Assembly: GCF_963082655.1 (NCBI RefSeq)
Contig: NC_081552.1
Span: 73,350,707-73,414,706 of the forward strand
Reading direction: 5' to 3'
Length of the DNA stretch: 64,000 nt
From: Stomoxys calcitrans
Taxonomy: Eukaryota > Arthropoda > Insecta > Diptera > Muscidae
Notes under the pieces: generated by a model
Told to the model about the DNA's origin: nothing
Databases searched by the model: none
The model's input: only the letters and a program-made list of their open reading frames with translations
Part shown: one piece after another, positions 35,580 through 47,264 of the stretch
Position numbering within the stretch: the first letter of the stretch is position 1
Layout of the letters: every line of letters starts with the position of its first letter
Translations under genes and position numbers: made by a program

Positions 35580-37177
35580 TAGTACTGTCAGTGTCAAAAT
35601 GAGAGACACTAAAGCAAAAAATTTTTAAAATAGCACTTAAAGCCATCAACTTTAATGAAATTATCACCTTACCTGTTTTCTTAGCCACAAATATACATAA
35701 GATTTTGCGAAAACGAAAAACCATGTATTTCCAATGACTTCGATGACGAAAATTTTCGCCTACGGCCACTTTTTAAGGAGTTCATTAATTTGGTTTTGCA
35801 GTTTGCTTACTTGAAATTCTCATAACTTTGAAATGCAATTTGCCAACACTTGTTCGCACTTTTATTGCTAAAGCAATGGACACTCCTTTTTTAAATGGGA
35901 ATCAGATGTGTAGTTCTCTAAGCGAAAACGAAAACAAACAAACTCAAATTCCAACAGTTTTGTTGAAGCCCCCACGCCAGATTTCAAACGCACATAGTCA
36001 AACACTCTGGTTAATTGTACTTTGCCACAGAGTCTAACTTGAAGTTGGACTAAACGCCTTGCTGCTAGTAAAGCAGCTATGAACAGTTTTTCAACAGCCA
36101 TTCGCTGAGCTTAACACAAGTTTCCCGTAGGTTTTTTTGTGGTGTTGCTGCGTGCAGCATGTTTTTGTGATTGAAATTTGGTTTGAGAGTTTGTTTTTTC
36201 AGTGTGTGTGTGTGTGTGTTTCAATTTATGGAGTTTAACTGCGTAGTATCGTATGCTAGGCTCTGATGATGTGGATAATAATGACGAGGTGAGGAAGTTT
36301 TATGTTTTTTTTTTTTTTTTTTTTTTCATGGCTAGCCTCCAGGATTAGTGTACCACAAATTAGTACAATAATTTGTTTGGCCTGCAGCTTATAACTTGGC
36401 CTGGTCAATTGGTTGCAATAAAACTTTCAAACTGCGGATAACTCTTAAAGACTCCTTTTTTCAACAAATAAAACTCCTTTTTCTGTATTTTTTTTTTTTT
36501 TTCAGTCTTTAACAATGTAATTTTTTATTGAAATTTTTTTTATGGCTTTAATTTTTGTTTTTTTTTTATGTTATTGTGTTAAGTTAAGTGATGTATATGA
36601 ATGAGTGTAGTCCGTGGAAACATGCCTTAAAGTAAATGAGTTTTTTTTTTTTTTTTTGTTTTTACATAAAACTTAGTTTTGTTATAATTTTGCTGTAGTT
36701 TATTTTTTCTTACTACTGTTCCTTTTTTAAAATGGCAGTTTTCTTTAGTCAAGAATTTTGTGTTTTTTGTTTTTTAAATATTTTGTTCTGTTTTATCTTA
36801 AATTTTCTTTTTCTTTTTGAATCTTAAAACTATTGGCTTAAATCAAACATTCTCCTTTGTTAAAACGATATGACTATAACGTCATTAAAATAAATCATTG
36901 CAATTAGAACACAAATTATGGAAGTCTTAACTTAGGGGATTATATTAACATGATTTTAAGGTTTTACAAGAAAAATAGCAAACTTAATTCAACAACACTC
37001 AATAGGAGAGGTAAGTAAATTGTTGTAAAAGAAAAATTACATTATGTTATTTTCCTTTAGTTTTTTTAATTTTTAGCACATGAAGGACGTTTTCAGTTTC
37101 AAACAGAACCAAAAGAAATTCATATAGGGTAAACTTAAAACAAACTAGCGTTTGCTTTTACTACAAATTCAAAATTA
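35580..37177. other. Unassigned AT-rich block
   Basis: No repeat family. Contains (GT)n near 36202-36220 and several poly(T) runs (about 36307-36327, 36489-36502, 36642-36659). No convincing coding frame. Confidence 0.4.
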
Positions 37178-38646
37178 ACAAGTAAGGTAGGGCTAAAGGC
37201 GGGCGAAGCCGACCTATTGATACCCTACACCACATTGGATATGCAGGCTAAATCGTCGGATTTAAAATTTGCTAGCTTTTTTTCAGAAGATCGATTGATA
37301 AATGGTTTAGCAAAGGAGATGCATATGTATGGGAGCTATATTTAAATCTGAACCGATTTCTATGAAATTCAAAAGCAATACCGTGAGTCATAAGGGAAAA
37401 GTTTGTGCCAATTTTCGTGTGAATCGGTTTAAAAATCGGTTTATCAAATTATTGCAGTACTAGTCCAAATCGGACGAACATTTAAGCGAGAGCTATATCT
37501 AAATCTGAGCTGATTTCTATGAAATTCACCAATAATGTCGAGACTTATAAGAGAATCACTGGCGTGAGAATCGGTTTACGACTGTTGATATTATTGCAAT
37601 TTTAATCAAATCGGACGAACAAAGAGATGGTAGCTATATCTAAATCTGAACCGATTTCTATGAAATTCGCTAATAATGTCGAGACTTACTCGTGGAAAAT
37701 TTCGTGAGAATAGGTTTACAAATAACGATATTATTGCAATTTTAGTTCAAATCGGACGAACATATATATGGGCCATATATCTAAATCTGGGCCGATTTCT
37801 ATGAAAGTAATCCATTATGTCGAGACTTATAATAGAACGCTTTGTGCAAAGTTTCGTGAGAATCGGTTTGCAAATGACGATATGATTGCAATTTTAGTTG
37901 AAATCGGGCGAACATATATATGGGAGCTATATCCAAATCTGTACCGATTTTTTCCAATTTCAATAGGCTTTGTCTCTAGGCTCTAGAAAATGCTTGTGCC
38001 AAATTTGAAGACGATCGGACGAAAATTGCGACCTCTACTTTGTACACAAATTAACAAGGACAGACAGACGGACATAGCTAAATCGAATCAGAAAGGGATT
38101 CAGAGTCGATTGGTATACTTATCAATGGATCTATCTGTCTTCCTTATGGGTGTTACAAACCAATTCCCTGCAAACGTTTTCTATCGTGCGAGTCACTAAA
38201 TCTGCACTCAAGAAAGTTGAAAACAATCCCAGGCGATATCATATTTAACTCTAATAGGATAGTGCCTCGGTACGGGAGAAAACCTGCCACTTGGTGATAT
38301 ATACCCACGAGTGACTAACTAGGGACTCTGTGCCAGTCGCCTTTCTTCATTACAGTAGGCTAAGTAAGCATACCTTCTCTTGTGTGGGGTTTTTTTGAGT
38401 TAGCGTCCAAAACAACAACAAAATATCTATTTTTAAATCTGTAATAATAACAGTTGATTATGAGAAACTAATTAGCGAAACATGAATAATAGAATTACGA
38501 TAGTAATGCGTTTTTTTGTTTTAAATCATGATATCTCTACATACCATCATACAAAAGGATCTAAAAACTGACAATTCTGTGAGGGAGTGAGAAAGTTACT
38601 TCCAAATGTTTGCAGGGTTCACTAAGTTATTGGTGTAGGGTATAAA
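37178..38646 (+). repeat. Family D element, interrupted by a TIR element
   Basis: Starts ACAAGTAAGGTAGGG, hairpin-like GGCGGGCGAAGCCGACC and GATACCCTACACCAC. Monomers carry AGCTATATCTAAATCTG about every 140-150 bp, with AAATCGGACGAAC. The tail has GACAGACAGACGGACATAGC and ends TTGGTGTAGGGTATAAA. A 452-bp element sits at 38166-38617 just before the 3' end. Confidence 0.82.
38166..38617. mobile_element. 452-bp TIR element (CCCTGCAAA family) nested in D
   Basis: The ends CCCTGCAAACGTTTT and the inverse of CCCTGCAAACATTTG share the motif with the 12417-13186 element. It has no coding capacity. Flanking dinucleotides are TT and TT. Confidence 0.6.
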
Positions 38647-38779
38647 TACAATGTGTTCCACGATTTAGGACAGATATATCAAACGCAGATTGTATGGCGT
38701 ATGAATAATTTTATTTTAGAGTACATTGGTGGGTATAACTTATTTTGATTTAAACCAGTTTTCCCAAAAATCACCCGAT

Positions 38780-39352
38780 CACCTCTATATGGGTTAAAGA
38801 AGAACTATCGGGAGGTCGGTCCATATGGGAGTTATGTCAGGTTATAGACCGATTCAGATTCTATTTGGAACGAATATTTCAAACCAAATTTGCAAAACTT
38901 CAGCCTGGCCGGAGAAGAATTACGCCTTCTAAAAGGTCGGTTTACAGGAGAGCTTTATCACGTTTTAATCCGATTCAGACCATATTAAGTACATCTGTTG
39001 AATGTCTTAAAAAAACTTAACAGTAAATAAAAATTTCAGCCAAATCGGATAAGAATTGCACTCTTTCGGTTTAAAACGAAGCTTTTTCTAAATACGGACC
39101 GATATTGGCCATTTACATTCCAAACCGATCTGTACTAATAGAAAGTGTTTGTAAAAAATTTCAAGTTCCTAGCTTTACTCCTTCGAAAGTTTGCGTGCTT
39201 TCCACAGACAGATAGACAGGCGGACGGACGAATGAATATGGCTAGATCGACTTAGAATGTAAAGGCGATCAAGAATATATATAATTTCCATGTATTACAA
39301 ACGGAATGATGATCTAAGTATATCCCCATCCTTTGGTGGAGAGTATAAAAAT
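38780..39352 (+). repeat. Family A element, 5' truncated
   Basis: Three monomers, AAAATTTCAAGTTCCTAGC, a short GACAGGCGGACGGACG and the tail TTTGGTGGAGAGTATAAAAA. Confidence 0.75.
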
Positions 39353-39599
39353 TCACAAAATTGTATTGGATAACCGTCGATTGATAGTTTGTGAGCTAGT
39401 TCAACTGCCTCAGTACGCTCCTTATTAGCCAGATTTAGTTATCTCGAATTTTTTTTGTTTCCAAACTTCAAAAAATGGTCCGGTGAGAAAGATTTGCTTG
39501 TAATGAAGAATTGGTAGTTGTGATTGATGGCTATTTTGAGGAGCTAGATTTTGTTGAGAAATAAAGAACATTTTTCTCCCAAATTTATTATGTTTTCTT

Positions 39600-40065
39600 C
39601 GTTCATCGGCTAGGTCGGCAAAATGATATTTTTTGAAATTTTAACTTATTGTGTTGGATATTCTGGAAGGAATAAAGGGTTGTTCAATTTAATGAAGAGG
39701 AAAGGGTGCGGACTTTTAACTCAAAACACCTCCCAAACTGAAAATGTATCGTTTACGACAATATTGGATTCGAAAGAAAGGTTCTTGGGAATTGAATACG
39801 GTAATTACATGAATATTTGGGGAGCAGTCCGACCCCGAAAATCCCCCCACAAACGAATATGTAGGCCAATCGTGACAATATTGAACTCAAACGAAAGTTA
39901 ATTAGTACATTATAATACGAATCTGATATCAACATTAGATGTTGCCACGTCTAGGTAGGGCCTCCCCTCAACCAAACAGAAAATCAGAGCAGAAACAGAA
40001 ACAGAAAAGAAACACGGCAAACTGACATTGGATTCAAATTAAAGGTATGAGAAGGCTGTCAAAAT
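39600..40065 (+). repeat. Family C monomers
   Basis: ACAATATTGGATTCGAAAG, GACAATATTGAACTCAAACG and CCCCGAAAATCCCCCC indicate three to four decayed units. Confidence 0.6.
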
Positions 40066-40071
40066 GTTGCT

Positions 40072-40265
40072 AAATTTCCCTCGAACATTCCATTAAGGAA
40101 CAGGCGTGAAACTTCTCACACATGATTGAGTGCTGTGCGATTCAAGTTTGAGCTCAAAAGCAGGGTACCTTCTTTTTATAGCCAAATTCGTACGGCGTGT
40201 CGCGGAGCAAAATCTCTTTGGCGATAAGGTTTACATGGCTTGACTCCTTACAAATGTTGCCAAGG
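40072..40265 (-). repeat. SINE body, inverted
   Basis: CGAACATTCCATTAAGGAACAGG, AAACTTCTCAC, TTTTATAGCC and TACGGCGTGTCGCGG, then ACAAATGTTGCCA match the inverted SINE. Confidence 0.65.
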
Positions 40266-40784
40266 CCTGCCTAAACCGTTCATTGCTAACCCAGATGATG
40301 CTGTATTTCAAGACTACTGAAGAGCGAGACACTGAAGGTAGAGTAAAACGAACAAGTTGCTGTTGAGTAAAAAATTTTGAAGAACAGCCAACAATCAGTA
40401 CTTGGGAGAAGTTTTATCTCGAATTCTTCGCCGCTACTGTGAGAGGTATGAGAAATAACTCGCTGCACACTGAGTCATATAAAAGCGTCTCGCTGTCATA
40501 TTCGAATGATGAACTGATCACACAAATCCTTTACAAACTACTTGTTTTCTCATAAAAAAAAACCTACCGAATACAAGCATTTATTTCTTTCTTTTTTTTT
40601 TTGTAGAAGGGCTCTTTTTTGCATTCACTCATCTCGTTATCTGTTTACTCAGTTCAAAGTTGTTATATTTTTCAACGACGAGTTCAGTTCTTGAAATTCT
40701 CTATGGTTGTTAGTGTGTCCTGAAAGCAGAGGTGAATGCTCTTGTGCACACCTTTGGTGTGTAGCAACGCCCCTCTGCCAAAAG
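40266..40784. other. Unassigned sequence
   Basis: No recognised repeat or gene. Confidence 0.3.
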
Positions 40785-41085
40785 AACATTGTGGGCGATC
40801 GTGACAAAATGGGACTCAAATTAAAGGTTAGAGTAGGAATCTGAAAAAAATAACATTAGGTACCAAGTATCGGATGACCTTCAAAAATCCCTCAAACGGA
40901 CCGAACGGAATAATATGGGACTTAAATGATAGGATTTCTGAGAGTAAGATATTATAGAGTTCGGGGGCTGCCAAAAACACCCTTAACGAACATGCATGCA
41001 CAGTATGAAACTTGAAGTAGGGGACTTCAGAGTAGAGTAAGAAACAGACATACAAATATGGTCAAGAAAGTACCTGTGGGACCTT
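40785..41085 (+). repeat. Family C monomers
   Basis: CGTGACAAAATGGGACTCAAATT and ATAATATGGGACTTAAATG, two to three decayed units. Confidence 0.55.
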
Positions 41086-41372
41086 TTAACCTTAATCAGG
41101 TGATTGCTGCAGATAGTCTTGCAGCAGTCAATTTCCACCACCTTAGTCTAACGCATCTTGCTTTGTCTTTTAAAGTTGCAGCGACGACTTTAATCTCCTG
41201 TATAAAGGCGTGAGCTGTCTCGGTATGATTGACGCTTCCATAACAGCTCCTCACAAGTACTAGCCCCACGAAGTCAGTTACGACAAAAAAGGACCTTTTG
41301 ATACGCCAACCTATATCATCTCTGAAAGTGAAAAGTGTTCAGTATATTCTGCCAATTTGTCATGGAAAAACT

Positions 41373-41612
41373 CACAAACGAGCAACGGCTACAAATGGTA
41401 GACATTTATTGTCCCAATTTCTGCTCTGTGACAACAGCTTGATGGGAATCCACTGTTTTATCGAAAAATTGTGTTAAGCGGTTAGGTTAATTTCTGACTA
41501 AATGGTTACGTTAACATGCAAAATTGTCACATCTGGGGTAAAGAACATTCATATGACGTACCACAAAAGTTACCGATGCATCTCGAAAAAACAATCGTCT
41601 TGCTGCGCTGAA
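41373..41612 (+). mobile_element. Tc1/mariner fragment (M5), second lineage, internally deleted
   Basis: An ATG starts MEKLTNEQRLQMVDIYCPN-CSV, a transposase N-terminus. After a short junction the frame resumes as LNGYVNMQNCHIWGKE and LPMHLEKTI. The region between, including most of the DNA-binding domain and the first catalytic Asp, is missing. It differs in sequence from M1-M4 (MEKLTNEQRLQMV against MNRLTNEQQLQII). It ends where a B element starts. Confidence 0.6.
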
Positions 41613-41617
41613 ACTAC

Positions 41618-42191
41618 GCAGATTTATGGGCTATATCAGACTATATCTTTTTATTGTCCCCATATAGACTGATCTGCCGATTTAAGGTCTTAGGTCCATT
41701 AGAGCCACTTTTTATATCAGATTTCACTGAAATTTGAAACAGCGAGATGTGTCAGGCCCCACGACATTCGTGTTCAATGCGGCTCAGATCGGTCTTTATT
41801 CGGATATAGCTGCCAAATACATGGACCATCAAATGTCCATTTATTATCCGATTTCGCTAAAATTAAGCCCAATGAGTTATGTTAGGCCAATCGACATTCG
41901 TACCGAGTATGGTCAAGATCGGGCTACATTTGGACATAGCTGACTTTTATAACCATCTCCAACGATCTTTTTAAAACGATCTCCAGAGCAATATTCTGTT
42001 TTGCTGTCTTGAACAGTGTATTGTATTAGATCCCAGGACTTCTGTGCCGAGTTTATTCGAAATCGGATCATATTTCGATGTAGCTGCCACAGGTTCATAA
42101 ATGACCGGCTCATACCGGAAGGTGGTTTATATCTGAGGTGGTGAGTATCCATAGCTCGGCCCAGCTGAACTTAATCCCCTTTTAATTGTTA
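41618..42191 (-). repeat. Family B element, inverted, tail lost
   Basis: Inverted B monomers and head: GAGGTGGTGAGTATCCATAGC, TCGGCCCAGCTGAACTTAA, CCCCTTTTAATTGT. Confidence 0.75.
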
Positions 42192-42344
42192 TAGCTCCAA
42201 TTATACTATTAGAATAAGGTAAGAATTTATACGATTCAGCCGTGTAGAAAAAATATTTTAAAATTCGTAGTTTTAGAGAAATCTTGTCAAAATATACTTT
42301 GTGTATGAAACTTTTTACATTTTATTTTGATAATGAGAAGTAAA

Positions 42345-42495
42345 AATCAGGAGATCGATTTATACAGAAGCAATATCAATGCATAGACCAAATAATACCA
42401 AGAATAATAAAGTCAGTTGAAAGTCATGAGAGAAAGCATTGTACAAAATGTTAGACTAATCGGATGAAAATTGCGCCCTCTATAGGCGCAATTAA
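42345..42495 (+). repeat. Single family A monomer
   Basis: GGAGATCGATTTATACAGAAGC through GATGAAAATTGCGCCCTCTATAGG, about one unit. Confidence 0.6.
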
Positions 42496-42554
42496 CCTTA
42501 AGGGACGCATTCGGTGTCGGATTGCTTATTTTCGTTAAATTTTGCACAAAAGAA

Positions 42555-42637
42555 ATGAACTCCATCGGAAAAATATCAATCGATATTCAGTCAAAAAAGT
42601 TAATATCGATAGTGCCATCGATATCTTGCCAGCTCTA
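42555..42637 (-). mobile_element. hAT-like terminus, inverted copy of 2409-2495
   Basis: ATCAATCGATATTCAGTCAAAAAAG ... ATCTTGCCAGCTCTA. Same element as 2409 by sequence; class from the end motif. Confidence 0.4.
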
Positions 42638-42639
42638 TC

Positions 42640-45055
42640 ACCCGGTTTAAAAATTTCAAATTAATTTCAAAAACCACCTAAAAAGCATTTTCAGCTCTCG
42701 TTTTCGGATCTAAAAAGAAGGTGTCATATCAACGAGGAAAACTTAAATGGGCCACATAACTTTAATTTGGGGGAAGGTTGCTTCGGTATTTTATTGCCTT
42801 ATTTGATACGAGAAAAAAAAATAAGAATTGGGATTTGGCAGTTATACAGAATTTGATTTTTTTTTGTATTGTAAATGATTTTTTTTCTTAAATTGCCAAC
42901 TTAACATTTCCTCTCAGTCAAATCTAAACGAAAATTTTAATACTTATCCTTTTTTAGTAGCTTACTATAATTTTTAACTTAAGAGTGTAATGGGCACATA
43001 TAAAGCTTTTATAACTTAAAAATAAAACATAGGAAAAAATAAAACAAATTATATATAGATAACTTAAAACACATGAATACAAAAATGCAAATTAACATTA
43101 ATTATTTACTTCAATTTTGTACACAAACTATTATCAAATTCTTAAGTGCTAAATTCTAATGAAAAAGGACTCAATGGATGAAGTCTACGATGAAACGCTA
43201 ATCAACTTAATAAGATAAATATGTACACAATTTTAGTATGAATAATATTATGACTCAAATTTTCTTTTCTCATAGGTGTGATTATTATTGGACAAATTTG
43301 TGAGCGAAACCATAGGTGGTAAACAAATGAGGAGTTGCTCATTGGCAAAAGTATCAAGAATAAAAGAACAAAATTAATTCACTAGTAACACTGTGATGGA
43401 AAAAAAGAGTGGCAGTATATACATAAATTGCTTTCATTTGGGTCAAAAAGGGTTTTTTTTTATCTGTAAACAATTTAACAATCGTTTGCGGTGATTGCCA
43501 TAAAAAAATTTACACGTATATCTCTAGAAAAAGTTATGAAAAGAAAATATTGAGCTGATGGTAAACCTAGTTGTTTCCAATTATTTCGCCAACTTTACTT
43601 CTTAACAAATGAATAAAATTATTTGGTTTCATCTGATTTCATTATGAATATTAACCGAAGTGGGTGCACACATTAACAAGTCATAGATATTTCGATTAAT
43701 AAGGTTGTTTGCTATTTAATGCTTTTGTTCTTACATTCATATCAATTCAATTGACTGTGTAAAATGGGCTCAAAGATTTTGGGGAATGAGCCTTGGTTGC
43801 GTATGAGTATTATAAATTATTAAATCATAAGGTCATTAATGCGTATGAGTACTTTCATAGCAATATTGCTTATTCGCAACTGGAGTTTGGAGTGTGATTT
43901 TTTGCCATTATAACACATTTGCACCCCAATTTAGAGTATGTTAGCCTTATATTAAATGCGAAAGTGTAACTAAATGAAAATCTTAATAACAAAACTAGTT
44001 ATTTTGTTTCATTTATTTATTTACTTCAAATTTTGCTTTTTTTATACTTGGGTTATTTTGTTTTATGCAAAAAGAAGCTGAAAATGTTGCACACAATAAC
44101 AGGGCATACCTACTTCTATTGAAAAAATGCTTGTTTGTTGTATGTAGTTATGTCATATTTTATTTTTGCTCTTGGTTACGTATGATTGCTATGCATAACA
44201 TAAGCAAATGAAAAGTATGACCACTAGTGCGTATTAGTAATTTACTACTAATAGCCTTAGAAATCAAATTTCCTAGTCAAAAGAACTGATTTTGAATCAC
44301 ACTTTTGCAAAAGTCGAATGTACTATTAAACCTTATTTGATCCAATGTGCGAGTTCTTAATGTGTGCATTAGTATAACCAATTGAAAGGCAATTAATATT
44401 GGTTTTACTCCAATAAGCAGAGCATAAACTTTTCAGGTATAGTGTAAATAACATTGGCGTGGAAGGCATTAAAAACAATCTTCAGTGTAATCCATATTTC
44501 GGAATCCCTTAATTTTTAGAGCAAAACTCAATTCTAGGATTTCTAACAAAACTCGTATAACTTAAAATTCTATAAAATTCTATTCCAATATTTATTCCAC
44601 TTACACCTATACGGCGCTATTCACAATACTTAACGAAGCCTTAAAGTATGAACTTTTTTGACAGTTCTGTAAAGGAAATCTATCACATAAAACTATTTCA
44701 AATCTACATTAAGTTTTGTGAATAGCGGTATTGAAGTTTATCCCCGCTTCATCTTCGTCTTTTCAATGTCTTAAGTCTACAGTGGCTTTACATGCCCACA
44801 TCTGCTGCTCCTAATCGAGTTCCTTAAGATTAATGAGGAAAGAACATAATATAACAAACATTTTGAGCACTCAATTACCTTGTGGTCATTTTTGTTCATG
44901 TGTCTGTGTGTTTCTTAGTTTTTAGTTTTTACTATTTTACAATGTCAACAAACAAAAATATCTTTGAATTACTTTCATGCCATACATGTATGTAAGTATG
45001 TTTGGCATAGCTTAATATGAATTAAACTTATCAAATACAGTTTTTGTTTTTTCGT
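42640..45055 (-). other. Probable fz 3' UTR and downstream flank
   Basis: About 2.4 kb after the fz stop lacks recognisable A-E repeats and is AT-rich. Minus-strand AATAAA-type signals occur, for example in the run near 44010-44022 (plus-strand CATTTATTTATTTA). I cannot tell which polyadenylation site is used. No ORF of note is present. The absence of repeats compared with the rest of the window is what suggests UTR or other constrained sequence. Confidence 0.4.
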
Positions 45056-45585
45056 TTACACATAAGCTTGACCTCGGGTCCTTGTTTCCTTGCCCTGCAG
45101 TTTCTCCACAAACGTGCGCCAACTCACCACCGTTTTACTGGAATACAGCCACACACTGGAGGTAACTCCCACCAGCATAGAACACAAATATTTTACCATA
45201 TAAATTTGAAAAATGGGCCTTGACTTGGTGCCATCTGGCCTAGGCAGAGGGCAGGGTATCGAAAATGTTTGGCATATATCACGATGCCATTGAATCATCC
45301 ATTCATCGAAATAATAGTATTCATAGAAAAGACATGCCAAATAGCCCAGGGCGGGCAATATGAATAGGCCTGAGAAGAAACCTATGCGCATCATGAGCCT
45401 TTCAAGTTTATCGGTGCGTTTGCCATCGGTTTTCATGACGGTGCGTATGCGGAAAAGTGATATAAAGCCAGCCAATAGGAAAAGAGCGCCAATTGATAGA
45501 TAAATGCATAGGGGTAGTATGAGGAACACTCCCAGCGAGTGGGTATCCAACTGACCAACAAAACAGACTCCTGATAGAATATCAC
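45056..45585 (-). CDS. fz: frizzled (fz) terminal coding exon: TM5-TM7 and C-tail of a Wnt/planar-polarity receptor
   Basis: The minus-strand frame of about 175 residues reads as the C-terminal third of a Frizzled seven-pass receptor, which binds Wnt ligands and signals through Dishevelled in canonical Wnt and planar cell polarity pathways at the plasma membrane. Visible in order are the GVCFVGQLDTHSLG loop, a hydrophobic TM5 ending in FRIRTVMK, the basic intracellular loop DGKRTDKLERL, TM6, an extracellular loop with cysteines (HRDICQTFSIPCP), TM7 (YMVKYLCSMLVGVTSSVWLY), KTVVSW at 45119-45136 (the family KTxxxW Dishevelled motif) and the C-terminus QAYV, a possible PDZ ligand. The stop is TAA at 45056-45058. 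The 5' edge is a splice acceptor: a pyrimidine-rich tract then CAG just above 45585, splitting a codon after its first base. The loops and C-tail resemble insect fz more than fz2 by recollection of the family; paralogue choice is inference. No frameshift or stop interrupts it, unlike every other coding trace here. Confidence 0.88.
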
Positions 45586-45612
45586 CTGCAATGGAAAAGA
45601 GAAAAAAAATTA
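45586..45612 (-). other. fz 3' splice site: polypyrimidine tract and AG
   Basis: On the minus strand a T/C-rich run (complement of a purine run on the plus strand) is followed by CATTGCAG immediately before the first fz codon remnant GT. The acceptor is phase 1. It marks the end of a long intron that extends toward higher coordinates. Confidence 0.8.
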
Positions 45613-45724
45613 AATATTTGTAGTATTCATGAGAAAAAGAAAGATTTTATTGAAATGATGACAATTTGAATCCTTTTAATAAGGAAAATAAATTAAAACC
45701 CCAATTTCCTGGTCTTTAAAAAAA

Positions 45725-45905
45725 AATCGTATATGATGGAGGCCGTAGAGCCGCAGACGTTACCATGTTCACCTATGGCGTTGCCAGGGTTTTCAGCGGT
45801 AGTTACTCCCCCCCAATGATGGCGACATTGTGAGGTACTATGCCATGTACAAAACTTCTCGACAAAGAGGTGTCATGCTCATGGGCAAATTTGCAATTTG
45901 CATTC
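45725..45905 (+). repeat. SINE, decayed, next to the fz exon
   Basis: GTTACCATGTTCACCTATGGCG (A box region), AACATTGTGAGGTACTATGCC-type, AAAGAGGTGTCATGC, ATGGGCAAATTTGC. It lies about 140 bp inside the intron. Confidence 0.6.
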
Positions 45906-46084
45906 ACGTATATGATGGAAGAGTTTCAGTTACGCACCTGATTGTGTTTTCTCATTCCGATCAAGCTAGTTATGTCCACCACCATGAGATGGTAGTGACG
46001 TAGCCTCGTCCAGACACAGCGGTTTCGAGGTAACAAGTTTCCATGCAATTTGAAATGTATCTCTTCATTCTCGGCTGAAGATGA

Positions 46085-46345
46085 TGTTAGAAGTTGTGTT
46101 GCCACCAGAGAGATCAAACACTACTCTGATTTTTGTCGATGCGTTGGATGATTTAAGGGTATTGACCACTCCATCAAAAAATCAAGCAAACCAAGAAGGC
46201 CACCCTCACAGAGATGTGGTCCGAGGTTTGGTTAGATGGTGCAAAACCGTGACACACGACCTCATACTTGGCTGTAACGCTAAGTCACAACACAGATTGT
46301 GGTGTGACACAACACATAGATTGTGGTTTTTACAGGGTATTATAA
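46085..46345 (+). mobile_element. LINE endonuclease fragment (LOA/I-like)
   Basis: The frame VVRGLVRWCKTVTHDLILGCNAKSQHRLW aligns by eye with the APE-type endonuclease core (LI-GCDANAHH-W), with the catalytic GCDAN read as GCNAK. Preceded by an LPPERSNTTLIFVD segment. About 90 codons survive; loss of the Asp means it is dead. Confidence 0.55.
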
Positions 46346-46349
46346 CTTA

Positions 46350-46654
46350 CTGAATTTGTTTGTTACACCCAGAAGGAAGAGAGATAGACCCATTGATAAG
46401 TGCACCGATCGACTAAGAATAACTTTCTGATTCGAATTAGCTACGTCCGTCTGTCTGTCTGTGCGTCTGTCCATGTTGATTTGTGTACAAAGTACAGGTC
46501 GCAATTTTCATTCAAATGTTACACAAGCAATTTCTTGGGCTTAGTGATGAAGCCTATTGAAATTGAAAAAAATTAGTTGAGATTTGGATAAAGCTCCGAT
46601 ATATATGCCCCAAATCTGTTCAGATTTGGATATAGCTCCCATATATATGCATGT
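46350..46654 (-). repeat. Family D tail and one monomer, inverted
   Basis: TTGTTACACCCAGAAGG, GATAGACCCATTGATAAGTG, TAGCTACGTCCGTCTGTCTG and GATTTGGATATAGCTCCCATATATATG mirror the D element at 37178. Confidence 0.65.
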
Positions 46655-47241
46655 CCAGATTTTCACTTTTAAGGCCTTCGAAATCACTATTGGGATCGAA
46701 CGCGTAAAGCTAGCCACTTTTGCACAGATTCTTAATATTGATGCAGGTCGGGCTTGCAAATGGGTCATATCGGCTCAGATTTAGATATAACTCTCTTATA
46801 AACCTACCTCCCGATTTGAATTCTTGAGCCCCTGGAAGCCGTAATCCATCCGATTCAGCTGAAATTTTGCATGTAGTATTCCGGTATGACCTCCAGCACC
46901 TGTGCCAAGTACGATCTGAATCGGTGTAAAACCTGATATATAAACTGATCTCCCCATTTAGCTGTAATTTTGCATGCGGTGTTCTATTACGACTTGCAAC
47001 AACTGTGCCAAATACGGTTCAAATCAATCTACAACCCGATATAGCTCCCATGTAAACCGGTCTCTCGATCAACTTTGTTCGGTTCCTAAAAGCTTTAACT
47101 TTTGCTGGTTTGACAGAAGTTTGGTATGTAGAATAAGATTATGCCCTTCAAATAACTTTATTTCGTATAAATTTTTAGCAGAATCCATGGTGTTGGGTTC
47201 CCAAGATTCGGCCCGGCCGAAGTTAGCACGCTTTTACTTGT
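46655..47241 (-). repeat. Family A element, inverted, variant head
   Basis: Inverted monomers and a head variant with TATGTAGAATAAGATTATGCC, AGCAGAATCCATGGTG, TTCGGCCCGGCCGAAGTTAGC and CTTTTACTTGT. The same head variant occurs at 62572-62888, defining a subfamily. Confidence 0.8.
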
Positions 47242-47264
47242 TTCCGTTTAAGTTTTGTCAGTTC

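Noticed and set aside
36489..36660. Poly(T) runs as terminators or polyadenylation tails
   Set aside because: They are scattered through an AT-rich block with no adjacent retrotransposed coding sequence or target duplication.
45926..46117. Second Frizzled exon upstream of the terminal exon
   Set aside because: The minus-strand frames there lack Frizzled transmembrane motifs; the area is SINE and LINE debris.
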